This document shows positions 38,774-48,651 of a stretch of DNA of 64,000 bases, one piece after another. Made by a program: the position numbers and the translations under genes. The notes under the pieces are model-generated. The model had not been told where the DNA came from and made no database searches. It saw nothing but the letters and a program-made list of their open reading frames with translations. Numbering within the stretch: position 1 is the first letter of the stretch; every line of letters begins with the position of its first letter. Source of the stretch: a delta proteobacterium NaphS2 (GTDB lineage Bacteria; Desulfobacterota; DSM-4660; Desulfatiglandales; Desulfatiglandaceae). The DNA lies in NCBI GenBank assembly GCA_000179315.1, contig ADZZ01000144.1, forward strand, positions 1-64,000, written 5' to 3'.

Positions 38774-41410
38774 ATGTTGGCAGCACAAATCACTGGCGAT
38801 AAGAATAACCCCAAAAATCCTGCATCGAAAGCTCTCGCCGATTCCAAACGTGCCCTGAGCGCGGAATTTGAAAATGGGCAATCACGCCATTCCTTTTCGG
38901 AAGCATACGCTGAAATAATAGACCAGTATTTTAGACAAAGTCATCAGAACAGCGAAATTGGACGTTTATTGTTTAAGAAGCGCAAAGGTTTTGCGGTGTT
39001 GGCTGTTGGAGGGTATGGCAGAAAAGAGCTCGACTTTCATTCTGACATCGACATTCTTATCCTGTTCAGCTCAAAAATTCCCTCCAGCGCAAAAAAGCTG
39101 GTGGAGGAGTTTCTATACCCCTTATGGGACTTGGGGCTCGATCTGGGCTACGGCGTACGTACCGTCAAAGATTGTCTTACCTTGTCCAGGAATGATTTTG
39201 AAGTCTTGACTTCCTTGATGGATGCGCGATTCATATGTGGGGATTCCCCCATGTACCTTTCCCTCATGGAGACGCTTCACAATAAAATAGCCCAAAAAAA
39301 GGCAGTTGAGATATCGCGGTGGCTGGAGGAATCCCACAAAATCCGCATGGAAACCTTTGGAGACGCAAGCCATCTTCTAGAGCCGAACCTCAAAGAGGGA
39401 ATAGGGGGCCTGCGGGACTATCACCAGGTTTTATGGCACGCAAAAGCGCTTTTTGAACTGAGGGTCCCCAGGGACCTGGAGTATCATGGAAAACTCTCCC
39501 ACAAGGAGTACGGAAATCTCAGGAAAAACCTCAAATTCCTCTGGGCGGTTCGAAACAGGCTGCATCAACTGGCCGGAAGAAAAAACGATCGGCTCTGTTT
39601 TGAATACCAGGAAGATATTGCGCAATGGTTTGGATACAAAGATAAAGGAAGTTTTCTGGCCGTAGAACAGTTCATGGGGAAACTCCATCGGGTCATGATG
39701 TCCATCAAAAACATGAACCGGGCCTTCGCTAAGGCCCACCTCCCGATCCAGGGCGGTTTTACGAAGAAGGACCAATATGTCACGCCCATTCGAGAGGGTC
39801 TTGTCATTCAGAACGGTGAAATCCGCTTTGAATCAGCCACGGCCATTTTATCCGATCCTTTTTTGCTGATGGACGCATTTGGCCAGGTAGCGCAATCAGG
39901 CTGTGTCTTATCCTTGGAAACCGAGAGGCTGATTGGCGAGTTTCTATTCCTGGTGGATGACAAATTCAGGTCATCCAAACGGATGGGGGAATGCTTTCGG
40001 GAGGTTCTCAACAACCAAAGGGCTTTTGAAGTCCTTGACAAAATGTTTGAATTGGGCTTTCTGGAAGCATATCTACCTGAATTTTCAGAGATCAGGGACC
40101 GTGTACAGTTCGATACGTACCATATTTTTCCGGTGGGACGGCACTCTTTGGAAACCTTAAAACAACTGAAAAAGCTGGGTGGGGGAAAAGACATTTTGCT
40201 GGTGGACATTTTCAGCGATCTGCCTGACCCGGAACCGCTCTTCCTGGCAGGGCTCCTGCACGACATCGGAAAGAGGGGCAAAAACCATGCACAGAAAGGC
40301 GCTGAAATTGCTGAAACCATATTGAAGCGACTCAATTATCCTGAAACTGAAACGGAACAGGCAGTCTTTCTCATCAGACATCATGTACTTCTGGTGGAAA
40401 CCGCCACCAGAAGGGATCTGGCTGATGAAAAAGTGATTGTCCAGTGTGCACGCACCATCGGGGACATTGACAAACTGAAAATGCTCTATGTTCTGGCTTG
40501 GGCGGATGCTCGCGCCACCGGTCCCCGCGCCTGGAACACCTGGATGGCAAACCTGATTCAAGAGCTCTTTTTCAAAATCCTGAACATTTTCCTGGGAGAA
40601 GAACTGGCGACCCGGGATGCCTCGGAAAGGGTTCAGGATACACTTTTGAAGGTCCGTAAAGCTTTCCCGGATTTGACGGATGAAGCGTGTGATAAGCTGT
40701 TTTCAGCCATGTCTCCCCGGTATCTGCTAAACGTTGCATCTAAGGACATCATTCACCATGTCCACATGCTGAAAACCTTGCAGGAACAACAGAAAGATGA
40801 AGAAGCCCAACAAATCGCAGTGGAAATCAAGGAAAATGAGATGGAAAGCTGTGTGGACATTACTTTCATGTCCAAAGACCGGCCGGGCATTTTTTCCCGG
40901 ATGGCCGGTGTGCTGGCCATCAACCGGATAAACGTGGTGGCTGCCAATATATACACCTGGGGGGACGGTACAGTGGTTGATATTTTTAAGGCAACCCCGC
41001 ATGCCGACCGCCACCACGCGCTTGAAGTATGGAAAAAGGTACAGAAAGACGCGGAAGATGTCTTTCGAGGAAACCTGTCCCTGGAGGATCGACTCAAAGA
41101 AAAAGCGAAGCCATCTATTTTGGACTCAGAATACAAACCTTCCCATGCACCCAAAATTCTCGTGAATAACCGCGCTTCTGATTTCTTTACACTTATCGAA
41201 GTGTTTGCCGATAATCGCGTCGGACTCCTTTATGACATCACACGAACACTTTTTGAACTGGGTCTGGATATACGAATCGCCAAAATTGCGACTAAAGCGG
41301 ATCAGGTTGCCGACGTTTTTTATGTGCGGGATCTCGAAGGACAGAAGGTGGAGGACGAAAAAGAAACGGCTCGAATTGTTGAAACCTTAAACAAAAAACT
41401 CGGGGGCTGA
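38774..41410 (+). CDS. glnD: [PII] uridylyltransferase/uridylyl-removing enzyme, copy 2
   Basis: Protein of 878 residues, with AAGGAG upstream. All GlnD domains are present: nucleotidyltransferase motif VGGYGRKELDFHSDIDILIL (about residue 78), GLRDYHQVLWHAK, HD motif LLHDIGKRGKNH (about 493), and two C-terminal ACT domains (FMSKDRPGIFSRMAGVLAI about 697; TLIEVFADNRVGLLYDITR about 805). Active-site residues look intact. It differs widely from copy 1 at 24254-26854, so it is not a recent duplicate. It has its own sigma-54 promoter, while copy 1 is in the glutamate synthase operon. The two may modify different PII proteins or divide the two activities. Confidence 0.92.
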   Translation: MLAAQITGDKNNPKNPASKALADSKRALSAEFENGQSRHSFSEAYAEIIDQYFRQSHQNSEIGRLLFKKRKGFAVLAVGGYGRKELDFHSDIDILILFSSKIPSSAKKLVEEFLYPLWDLGLDLGYGVRTVKDCLTLSRNDFEVLTSLMDARFICGDSPMYLSLMETLHNKIAQKKAVEISRWLEESHKIRMETFGDASHLLEPNLKEGIGGLRDYHQVLWHAKALFELRVPRDLEYHGKLSHKEYGNLRKNLKFLWAVRNRLHQLAGRKNDRLCFEYQEDIAQWFGYKDKGSFLAVEQFMGKLHRVMMSIKNMNRAFAKAHLPIQGGFTKKDQYVTPIREGLVIQNGEIRFESATAILSDPFLLMDAFGQVAQSGCVLSLETERLIGEFLFLVDDKFRSSKRMGECFREVLNNQRAFEVLDKMFELGFLEAYLPEFSEIRDRVQFDTYHIFPVGRHSLETLKQLKKLGGGKDILLVDIFSDLPDPEPLFLAGLLHDIGKRGKNHAQKGAEIAETILKRLNYPETETEQAVFLIRHHVLLVETATRRDLADEKVIVQCARTIGDIDKLKMLYVLAWADARATGPRAWNTWMANLIQELFFKILNIFLGEELATRDASERVQDTLLKVRKAFPDLTDEACDKLFSAMSPRYLLNVASKDIIHHVHMLKTLQEQQKDEEAQQIAVEIKENEMESCVDITFMSKDRPGIFSRMAGVLAINRINVVAANIYTWGDGTVVDIFKATPHADRHHALEVWKKVQKDAEDVFRGNLSLEDRLKEKAKPSILDSEYKPSHAPKILVNNRASDFFTLIEVFADNRVGLLYDITRTLFELGLDIRIAKIATKADQVADVFYVRDLEGQKVEDEKETARIVETLNKKLGG

Positions 41411-41470
41411 TTTCTGGTTCTCCCATACATCTACATAAATTATATGGCGGAATCGGTTGGCGTGGAAGGT

Positions 41471-42331
41471 TCACTCGATTTCCCGCACCAGTCTGAACCC
41501 GGTGGTTTGATACCGGTTGGCGTAGTGACTGAAGTTTCGGTTGGCGCAGCGGCAGCGGATGCCGATGCCGTACCAGCTGCCACCCCTTCGGACTTTGTCG
41601 GTTCCTGTTTCCAGAGAAGGGGTTTCGCCCTGGGATTGCGATTTTACGGCAACATCCGGTTTATAGGGATGGTACCAGTCTTCAGTCCACTCCCAGACAT
41701 TCCCATTCATGTCATAAAGCCCCAAGGCATTGGGGGCATAGCTTTTCACGGGCGCTGGTTGGTCCGTGGGCAACCCCATTGATTTAACGGTATCGACACA
41801 CCTGGGGTTCTTCAGCGTGTTGGTGTTGTTGGCATACATGGCACTGTTGCAGGTGATGTCATTTCCAATGCCATAGGCGGTGTTATTGCCGGCCCTGCAC
41901 GCATATTCCCATTCCGCCTCGGTGGGAAGCCGATAAACGCCCTCGTCGCGGGCGTTCAATTTCTCAATGAACTTAATGCAGTCCTGCCACGAAACCCTGA
42001 CCACCGGCATATCCGGCGAACCTTTCTTGCCGCCAAAAAAGGGTTTTCCCATGATGTCACGCCATTGTTTGACGGTCACTTCGGTGGTTTGCATATAAAA
42101 AGGTTTGGTGATCTTTGCCGTGTGGATCACTTCATTCCGGTTCCGTCCGGGCTCATCCGTGGGACTGCCCATGGTAAAAGTTCCGGCCGGTATCAGCACA
42201 AATTCCATGCCCAGAGAATTGGTGAAGGTTTTTTCCAGCGCCCCACTTCCGGAGGGCAAAAAGAGGCCTGACACAAAGACCATTAAAAGCAACAGGGCTG
42301 ATTTTCCACCAGATCTAAGCGTATTAAACAC
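41471..42331 (-). CDS. Secreted FGE-sulfatase (SUMF1) domain protein without the oxidase cysteine pair
   Basis: Protein of 286 residues with a GTG start 5 nt after AGGAGGG. A signal peptide (LLLLMVFVSGLFLPSGSGA) points to export. The domain motifs NSLGMEFVLIPAGTFTMGS, FYMQTTEVTVKQW, YRLPTEAEWEYACRAG, YDMNGNVWEWTEDWY and GFRLVRE are those of the formylglycine-generating enzyme family. Near the end RRGGSWYGIGIRCRC lacks the first of the two cysteines used by true sulfatase-activating enzymes, so it is more likely a structural or ligand-binding member. It lies 110 nt downstream of the ten-gene unit on the same strand and may be separate. Confidence 0.8.
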   Translation of the reverse strand: MFNTLRSGGKSALLLLMVFVSGLFLPSGSGALEKTFTNSLGMEFVLIPAGTFTMGSPTDEPGRNRNEVIHTAKITKPFYMQTTEVTVKQWRDIMGKPFFGGKKGSPDMPVVRVSWQDCIKFIEKLNARDEGVYRLPTEAEWEYACRAGNNTAYGIGNDITCNSAMYANNTNTLKNPRCVDTVKSMGLPTDQPAPVKSYAPNALGLYDMNGNVWEWTEDWYHPYKPDVAVKSQSQGETPSLETGTDKVRRGGSWYGIGIRCRCANRNFSHYANRYQTTGFRLVREIE

Positions 42332-42410
42332 AATGACCCTCCTGGCATGCGGATAGGTTATTTTGAATTTCCTTTTTTTAGAATATCAAAAAACCGGTGG
42401 GAGTGAAAGA

Positions 42411-42433
42411 AAAAAACCCCAATAAGGGCTTTT
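42411..42433 (-). terminator. Weak terminator-like hairpin after the ten-gene unit
   Basis: On the minus strand AAGCCC, loop TTATT and GGGGTT are followed by TTTT. One internal mismatch makes the stem weak, but the position 10 nt after the amidohydrolase stop fits. Confidence 0.35.
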
Positions 42434-42441
42434 CGATGCAC

Positions 42442-43212
42442 TCAGAGAGCCTTGCCGATCTTTTTGAGACATGCAAAAATTTCTGCTTTGACCTTTTCCG
42501 CTTTTCCGGGAACAAGGTTTTCCGTCACGGGGTCCACGTAGAGATCCTGATTGATCTCAATTTGAAGCGCCATCTTGCCTTTGGCTGCCAGTCCCGGTCC
42601 GTAATGGGCGACAATAAATCCGCCCGCATAGGGAAAATTGATGGACACGGAAAAGCCGGCCCCCTCGAAAACCTGCCGTACAAAACACATAAACGCCGGT
42701 GTGCAGGTAAGCTCTCCCCTGGCAGGGTCCTTTTTTCCGTCGGGTCGACCATTGTTGCCCAGCGTAATATTATATCTTCTCTTACCCGCGTCGGGGGCTT
42801 CGGCCGGGCCCGTCCCCTGGAGAGAATGACAATCCAGAAGTCCTTTGATGTGGGCCGTTTCGACGGCACTTGCCAGTTGCCGGTGGTACGGTTCGTAGTA
42901 GGTTGAAAGGCGGCGAGTGATCTCTTCTTCATCCGGAAGGGCATCAGCTCGGTAAACCTGCCGTCCATGGTAATCCACCAGAGCGATGGGGCCTTTGGCA
43001 TGTCGCTGGTCGGAAGGCCGGTTCAAGTCCACCACCAGTCTGCTCCATTGCGCGCACAAAACTTTGAAAGCGGGCAACCCGCCGAAGATCTCCCGGATGC
43101 CCAGATCGATGGCGTCAGCCGCTTCCATCGGGGTCAACCGAATGCCGGACCGAATCCGCGTTGGTATCCTTCCGGAGCAGTGGGGCAGAGAAATGACGAA
43201 GGGGAGTTTCAC
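42442..43212 (-). CDS. N-formylglutamate amidohydrolase-like protein
   Basis: Protein of 256 residues with a GTG start that overlaps the upstream ATP-grasp stop (GTGA). The N-terminus FVISLPHCSGRIP, the segment RLVVDLNRPSD, LLDCHSLQGTG and ALQIEINQDLYVDP are the conserved metal- and substrate-binding stretches of the FGase family, with His, Asp and Glu ligands visible. Known members cut N-formyl or N-acyl amides of glutamate. No histidine-degradation gene is nearby, so a hut role is unlikely. As last gene of the ten-gene unit it probably removes or recycles an acyl-amino-acid piece of the pathway product. Confidence 0.8.
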   Translation of the reverse strand: MKLPFVISLPHCSGRIPTRIRSGIRLTPMEAADAIDLGIREIFGGLPAFKVLCAQWSRLVVDLNRPSDQRHAKGPIALVDYHGRQVYRADALPDEEEITRRLSTYYEPYHRQLASAVETAHIKGLLDCHSLQGTGPAEAPDAGKRRYNITLGNNGRPDGKKDPARGELTCTPAFMCFVRQVFEGAGFSVSINFPYAGGFIVAHYGPGLAAKGKMALQIEINQDLYVDPVTENLVPGKAEKVKAEIFACLKKIGKAL

Positions 43213-44663
43213 GCAATACCCCCTTTCGCCGTTTTTTCACGGACCCAATTTACCGCCGATAGGGCCTGCGGGGAAAGCATGCCGTTCCGGTTCACCACCG
43301 GGTATGAAAAGAGAAGCCGGCAAAGTCTGTCGTGGGAATCCTGTCGGGTCGCTTCCCTGGCTTTTCCATACATGGGGCCATCCGTTAAAATGAACCGGTC
43401 TTCGTTTCCAATGTCCTGATAAGCCATTGTCTCCTTTAAAAAATGAAATCCTCTCTCCGAGGGGCTGTATTCGTAGAGTCCCGGCCTTACGATTGCACCC
43501 CGGGTTTTGGATGCCGGCGGACGAAACAAAAGGATGTGGCTACCCGTTACGGTTTCCGCGTAACGTTTGTTTATTGCATTTCGGTCCAGCCGGTAGGGAA
43601 TTTCAAGAAATTCCAGCATGTGAAAAGCTTCCATGGGTATAATGCCTTCCTGCAAATGAAGCAGGGACAACATGGGGAGAGCGCCGGTCAGACGCGGGTT
43701 GATTTCAATGGGATAGACTTTCCCGCTCTTCCGTTGAACAATGAAATCAATACCCAGGATACCTTTGTATCCCAGGCTTCCGAGATGGTCACCGATTCGG
43801 CATGCCTGTTTGAAAGCGGATCTGCGAACCTGTTCAGTCCACTCTAAACCGCCCCAGGCATGGCCGCAAAACACCCCGTTTTCAGCAAAACCTTCGCAAT
43901 AGGGAAGATCGAGCAGTTGGCGCTGCAAAGCAGATACCAGTGTACCGTGGCGGGTCACGCATACCACGACGCTGGATGGAATCCCTTCCAGGAATTTGTG
44001 TACGGAAATGGATTCCAAATTCGTGTCTCGCCACCGATCTTCAGCCAGCCTGTCCCGAAGGTGTCGGTAATCTCCCTCTGAATGTACAAAGAATGTGCCC
44101 CTGCCGCCACCGCGTTCAATTTCCGGAAGCTGAACCACGAAGGAAGGCCCCAGGACGTTTCGCCACGCTCCATATTTCTTCAGATGAAGGGCCGTAATGG
44201 GGTGGATATCGCCGGGCGTCCGAGGGAGGTTCAGGTCAACCGCCATTTTTTTAAAAAACTTCCTTTTTATAAGGCGTTGCCGAAGCTGCGGCGGGTTGGC
44301 CAGAAGGCGCCACCCATTGGTCCGGGCAGCGGATCTTAAACCGGGATAATCCTGATACAAAAAAAAGTATTTTGCGTCCGGGATGCCGTCCAGAAAACAT
44401 CTGGTTTGCGGATGGAGCAGAAGGTTTTCGGAATTTTCTACGGGGACGGGGGCCCCTTTTTGTGTTTCCTCTTCAAGACAAAAGATGTCCGCTTCCTGCC
44501 GCAACAGTGACAGGTCTTCCGTCCTGTGCAGGGCGATGATTCGGTAGCCGTCGAGAAAGGATGCCGGCAGGATGCGGGAAAAGGCGGTCATTCCCGCACC
44601 GATAAATGTTCCGGGCACGGACCGGAACAATGCCCTTATCTGTCGAATATCGCGTATAAACAT
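43209..44663 (-). CDS. ATP-grasp family ligase (third of the unit)
   Basis: Protein of 484 residues. The central ATP-grasp fold shows SFVVQLPEIERGGGRGTFFV, then a lid region, SVHKFLEGIPSSVVVCV and the metal-binding end FIVQRKSGKVYPIEINPRLTG, so Glu and Asn ligands are present. The domain resembles the carboxylase/D-Ala ligase-like branch. The first 100 residues form a pre-ATP-grasp domain and the last 120 do not match anything I know. It follows the transporter ATPase by 30 nt and overlaps the amidohydrolase. The substrate is unknown; the family joins a carboxylate to an amine or thiol using ATP. Confidence 0.75.
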   Translation of the reverse strand: MFIRDIRQIRALFRSVPGTFIGAGMTAFSRILPASFLDGYRIIALHRTEDLSLLRQEADIFCLEEETQKGAPVPVENSENLLLHPQTRCFLDGIPDAKYFFLYQDYPGLRSAARTNGWRLLANPPQLRQRLIKRKFFKKMAVDLNLPRTPGDIHPITALHLKKYGAWRNVLGPSFVVQLPEIERGGGRGTFFVHSEGDYRHLRDRLAEDRWRDTNLESISVHKFLEGIPSSVVVCVTRHGTLVSALQRQLLDLPYCEGFAENGVFCGHAWGGLEWTEQVRRSAFKQACRIGDHLGSLGYKGILGIDFIVQRKSGKVYPIEINPRLTGALPMLSLLHLQEGIIPMEAFHMLEFLEIPYRLDRNAINKRYAETVTGSHILLFRPPASKTRGAIVRPGLYEYSPSERGFHFLKETMAYQDIGNEDRFILTDGPMYGKAREATRQDSHDRLCRLLFSYPVVNRNGMLSPQALSAVNWVREKTAKGGIA

Positions 44664-44693
44664 TGATGATTCAGATAAAAGTGGGGTACTCCC

Positions 44694-45683
44694 TTAAAAC
44701 TGGCTCAGAAAACAGGCAACCATGTGGTGATTCCCATTGTCCAGCAGTCCGGGCTTTTCCAGATTACACCTGTTCTCCAAGGCCAGGGCGCATCTTGAAA
44801 AGAAATTGCATCCCACCTCCTCAGCGACATCTCGTCTGTGTGCAAGCAGGGTACCATACCGCTTTCGGTTTCCGCTGTGACCGAATTTGGGGAGCGCATC
44901 AATAAGCGCTTTGGTGTAAGGATGTCTGGGATTTCGAATCACCTGATCGGACCGTCCCACCTCCATGAGGCGGCCCCGGTACATGACGGCGATTCGGTCG
45001 CAGAGATAGCGGCCCGCGGCAAGGCTGTGGGTGATGAAAAGCTGCGTGACATTCAGTTCGTTTCGCATCTTCAGGAGGATATTGAATATCTGGGCGGAAA
45101 TCGAAGCATCCAGCATGGACGTGGGTTCGTCGGCAATGACAAACTCGGGCTCCAGTACCATGGCCCGGGCAATGGCCACCCGCTGGCGCTGCCCGCCGCT
45201 GAGACGATGGGGATACCGGTAAATAAAATCATCGGGCGGAGACAATCCCACGGACTTGAGCGCCTGTCGTACACGATCCTTTCTGTTGCCCGCATGTCCA
45301 ATCCGATGAATGGCCAGAGGTTCTGATACGGTATCCAGGATCGACCGCTGAGGATTGAGAGATTGGTAAGGATCCTGAAATATCATTTGGGCTTTACTGC
45401 GAAATTTCTTGAGTTTTTTTCCTTTCAACCCGGTAACAGGTTTCCCATCCATAAAGATTTCACCGGAATCCGTCTCTTCCAGGCTCACAATCAAACGACC
45501 GGCGGTGGTTTTGCCGCTGCCGCTTTCCCCCACCAACCCGAAAATTTCACCCTTGTTAATCTCAAGGGATATGTGGTCAAGTGCTATCACATCTCTGCCC
45601 CGGCTGGCAAAAAGACCTGACTTGGTTCTGTAAATTTTGGTGACGTCCTTGATTTCGAGAATCGGGTTACCGTTATGATCCAT
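44694..45683 (-). CDS. Oligopeptide/dipeptide ABC transporter ATP-binding protein (DppF/OppF-type)
   Basis: Protein of 329 residues from ATG 45683 (MDHNGNPILEIKDV), with GAGGT 6 nt upstream; a longer frame reaches into the partner ATPase gene. Walker A is GLVGESGSGKTTAGRL, the signature is LSGGQRQRVAIARAM, Walker B is EFVIADEPTSMLD and the switch His is in LFITHSLAAGRYL. The C-terminal oligopeptide-type extension has Cys-containing FFSRCALALENRC. It drives import together with the next ATPase. Confidence 0.92.
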   Translation of the reverse strand: MDHNGNPILEIKDVTKIYRTKSGLFASRGRDVIALDHISLEINKGEIFGLVGESGSGKTTAGRLIVSLEETDSGEIFMDGKPVTGLKGKKLKKFRSKAQMIFQDPYQSLNPQRSILDTVSEPLAIHRIGHAGNRKDRVRQALKSVGLSPPDDFIYRYPHRLSGGQRQRVAIARAMVLEPEFVIADEPTSMLDASISAQIFNILLKMRNELNVTQLFITHSLAAGRYLCDRIAVMYRGRLMEVGRSDQVIRNPRHPYTKALIDALPKFGHSGNRKRYGTLLAHRRDVAEEVGCNFFSRCALALENRCNLEKPGLLDNGNHHMVACFLSQF

Positions 45684-45718
45684 GCTGACCTCGGATGAAA
45701 TCCATGATCTCTGTCTTG

Positions 45719-46669
45719 CTAACAGTGGCAACAAAGCGCTTTGTGTCCGGGTCCTATCCGGACCCATTCGGGCGCTTGTGAGCAGGTTAAAGACACCCCG
45801 GGACACCGCCCGCCGAACCGGCACCCCGAAGGCGGATGAATCAGATTCGGGGTTTCCCCGGGGATCGGTGTCAGATCGCTCTTTTCGCCGGTAATCGTGG
45901 GGAATGACGAGAGCAGTGCCTTGGTGTACGGGTGCACGGGTTCCTCAAAAACCGCCTCCCTGGGGCCGATTTCCACCATCTGTCCGGCATACATGACCGC
46001 AATATCCTGACACATATCCGCAACAATGGAAATATCGTGCGAAATGAAAATAACACCGATGTTAAACTCTTTTTGGAGTTTTTTTACCTCTTCCAGAATC
46101 TGATCCTGAACAATCACGTCCAGTGCCGTGGTGGGCTCGTCGGCAATGATCAGTTTTGGATGACAGGCCAGCGCCATGGCGATGATGGCCCGCTGTTTCA
46201 TGCCGCCGCTGTATTGATGGGGATACCCCCTCAGGCGATCACGAGGGATTCCCACCAGATCAAAAAGCGCCTCCACCTGGCGCAAGGCAGCCTCCTTTTC
46301 CACTTCCGGATGATGCACCAAAATGGCTTCGGCAATCTGGTCCCCCACACGCTGCACCGGGTTCATGGCATTCATGGCCGCCTGAAAAATCATGGCGATC
46401 CGGCGCCAGCGAGTCTTTCTTCTTTCCGCCTCCGTCATTTTCACCAGATCCTGTCCGTCAAAGAGAATTTGCCCCTGTCCGATGGAACCGTTGGGGGGCA
46501 TCAATCCCATCAAGGCCATGCCGATAGTGGTTTTCCCGCATCCCGATTCGCCGACAAAACCCAAAGAACGGCCTTCTTCCAAGGTAAAGGAAACATTCTC
46601 CACGGCTTTGAGATACCCTTGTTTGGTGCGATACCCGATGCTCAAATTCTTAACTTCCAGTAGGGCCAT
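45719..46669 (-). CDS. Oligopeptide/dipeptide ABC transporter ATP-binding protein (DppD/OppD-type)
   Basis: Protein of 316 residues. Walker A is GFVGESGCGKTTIGMALMG, signature YSGGMKQRAIIAMAL, Walker B KLIIADEPTTALDV, and switch His in IFISHDISIVADM. The family C-terminus holds CRFGGRCPGVSLTC and lies after the PIPGETPNLIHPPSGC hallmark. It begins where the permease gene before it ends, and pairs with the DppF-type subunit. Confidence 0.93.
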   Translation of the reverse strand: MALLEVKNLSIGYRTKQGYLKAVENVSFTLEEGRSLGFVGESGCGKTTIGMALMGLMPPNGSIGQGQILFDGQDLVKMTEAERRKTRWRRIAMIFQAAMNAMNPVQRVGDQIAEAILVHHPEVEKEAALRQVEALFDLVGIPRDRLRGYPHQYSGGMKQRAIIAMALACHPKLIIADEPTTALDVIVQDQILEEVKKLQKEFNIGVIFISHDISIVADMCQDIAVMYAGQMVEIGPREAVFEEPVHPYTKALLSSFPTITGEKSDLTPIPGETPNLIHPPSGCRFGGRCPGVSLTCSQAPEWVRIGPGHKALCCHC

Positions 46670-47602
46670 TTAATCTGCCTGGTCCTCCTTTCTCAGTCTC
46701 GGGTCCAGCACTTCGTCCATGGCCCGGCCCAACATGTAAAAGGACAGCGTGATGAGTGAAATACAAATTCCCGGCGGAAGGAGCCAGTAAGGTGCCTTGA
46801 ACATATACCCGGTCTTCCAGACCCATTGCAGCATCATGCCCCAGCTGACGGTTCCCGGATCACCGAACCCCAGAAAAGCAAGGGATGCTTCAATAATGAT
46901 GGCGGATGTCACACGAAAGGTCATGAACAGGAATGCCAGAGGCAGTACATTGGGCATGATATGCCGGAAGATGATTCGAAGGTGGCCTGCCCCGGCCATC
47001 TGGGCGGCCTCGATAAAGGGGCGGTGTTTGAGGGAAAGGGTTTGCCCCCGAATCATTCGGGAGACGCCCGGCCACCGAAACAGCGCAATGATGAGCACAA
47101 TGGTCCAGATGTTGAGCTGACCGAATACGGAAGATATAATCAGAACGAACAACAAGGTCGGCATCACCATGATCATGTCGGCCATTCTCATGAGGACGGT
47201 ATCCATGAATTTCCCCATATATCCGGCGGTCATGCCGATGGCCGTACCCAACACCACACTCATGACGGCAGCTGAAACACCCACCATAAAGGCCACGCGC
47301 GCCCCTGCCAGCAGCTGGCTAAAAATATCCCGTCCCATGAAATCCGTTCCCAGCCAGTGCTGCCAACTGGGCGGCGTGCAGCTGGTGATTTTCGGATCCA
47401 CACCGGTCATGGGGTTATACATGGGATTGATCATGGGGGGAATGTAGCTGCAGATGGCCATGAGCGCAAACATGATCAGAAGGGTCAACCCGATGCGACC
47501 CAGAAGACTTTGTTTGAATATGCCCCACCCGTCCAGGAAAGAATTGAGCCATGGATATTGTTCACGTATGTTGTTTTCCCTGCGTGAAGGGTCTGCAGTC
47601 AT
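46670..47602 (-). CDS. Peptide-type ABC transporter permease (DppC/OppC-type)
   Basis: Protein of 310 residues with a cytoplasmic N-terminus, a first membrane helix (IGLTLLIMFALMAICSYIP) and five more in the C-terminal half. HWLGTDFMGRDIFSQLLAGAR is the DppC hallmark, and GHLRIIFRHIMPNVLPLAF is the EAA loop that docks the ATPase. It follows the other permease by 12 nt. Confidence 0.92.
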   Translation of the reverse strand: MTADPSRRENNIREQYPWLNSFLDGWGIFKQSLLGRIGLTLLIMFALMAICSYIPPMINPMYNPMTGVDPKITSCTPPSWQHWLGTDFMGRDIFSQLLAGARVAFMVGVSAAVMSVVLGTAIGMTAGYMGKFMDTVLMRMADMIMVMPTLLFVLIISSVFGQLNIWTIVLIIALFRWPGVSRMIRGQTLSLKHRPFIEAAQMAGAGHLRIIFRHIMPNVLPLAFLFMTFRVTSAIIIEASLAFLGFGDPGTVSWGMMLQWVWKTGYMFKAPYWLLPPGICISLITLSFYMLGRAMDEVLDPRLRKEDQAD

Positions 47603-47614
47603 AAAGGTTCCCGT

Positions 47615-48592
47615 TCAGTATCGAATTCTTGGATCGAGGTAGGCGTACAGGACATCCACCACGAGATTGGAAAGCAAAACCACAATGGCGATCAACAGAA
47701 AAGATGCCTGCGCCAGAGGGTAATCGTTTTGACTGACCGAAAAGACCAGTTCCCGGCCGATGCCGGGCCAGGTGAAAACCGTCTCCGTAAGCGCCCCGCC
47801 ATTTATGGAAAAAGCCAGGCTCAATCCGACGCTGGTAACCACCGGAAGCGCCGCGTTGGGGGCGGCATGCTTGTTCCGAATCATCTTCTCATCAAGTCCC
47901 TTGGCGCGTGCCGTCAAAATATAATCCTCCTTGAGGGTTTCCAGCATGCTGCTTCTCATGATCAGCAGATAGGCGCCGAAATGGATCAGAAACAGGGTCG
48001 AGAGCGGCAACACCATATGGTAGAGCACATCCAATGCTTTGATGACGAAACCGTTATCCGGGTCCAGCCATACCTCGTCCGAGATCATCCCGTTTATGGG
48101 AAACCAACCGAATTTATAGGCAAAAATCCATATCATAATGAGCGCGAGCCAGGGAAGGAAAAGTGTATGGGTAACCAGTGCCCCCACGGTCATGATACCG
48201 TCGGTCTTTTTCCCCTTATACCAGGAAGCAATTTTGCCCAAGAAAACCCCCACCAGCGCAGATAGAATAATCCCGGTGGTGAATAATAAAATGGTATTGG
48301 GCAAACGGTCCCAAATGATGTTTACCACGGGCTCACCGTAGTGAAACGAGTACCCGAAGTGGCCCGTGAAAAAATTCTTCAGATAGATGATGTATTGTAC
48401 GCCTAAAGGTTTATCCAGCCCCAGTTGTACAATCAGGCGTTGCGCATCCTCCGGTGTCATGTCCGGGTCCACCATTCGCGAAATCGGATCCCCCGGGGCC
48501 AGGCGGAACATGAGAAACAGGACCGTCAGGATCACAAAGAAGATAATGGTGATCTGAATCAGCCTGCGTGTGATGTATTTTCTGAGTTCCAT
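47615..48592 (-). CDS. Peptide-type ABC transporter permease (DppB/OppB-type)
   Basis: Protein of 325 residues with six predicted helices. The N-terminus YITRRLIQITIIFFVILTVL, the segment RLAPGDPISRMVDPDMTPED and the EAA loop DYILTARAKGLDEKMIRNKH are characteristic. The end VVDVLYAYLDPRIRY is the family C-terminus. It lies 59 nt downstream of the binding-protein gene. Confidence 0.93.
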   Translation of the reverse strand: MELRKYITRRLIQITIIFFVILTVLFLMFRLAPGDPISRMVDPDMTPEDAQRLIVQLGLDKPLGVQYIIYLKNFFTGHFGYSFHYGEPVVNIIWDRLPNTILLFTTGIILSALVGVFLGKIASWYKGKKTDGIMTVGALVTHTLFLPWLALIMIWIFAYKFGWFPINGMISDEVWLDPDNGFVIKALDVLYHMVLPLSTLFLIHFGAYLLIMRSSMLETLKEDYILTARAKGLDEKMIRNKHAAPNAALPVVTSVGLSLAFSINGGALTETVFTWPGIGRELVFSVSQNDYPLAQASFLLIAIVVLLSNLVVDVLYAYLDPRIRY

Positions 48593-48651
48593 GTTTTGAT
48601 TGCGGGCTGCGGAGCTCTCCAGATGCCCGGTTCACCCCGCATTCCCCAATT

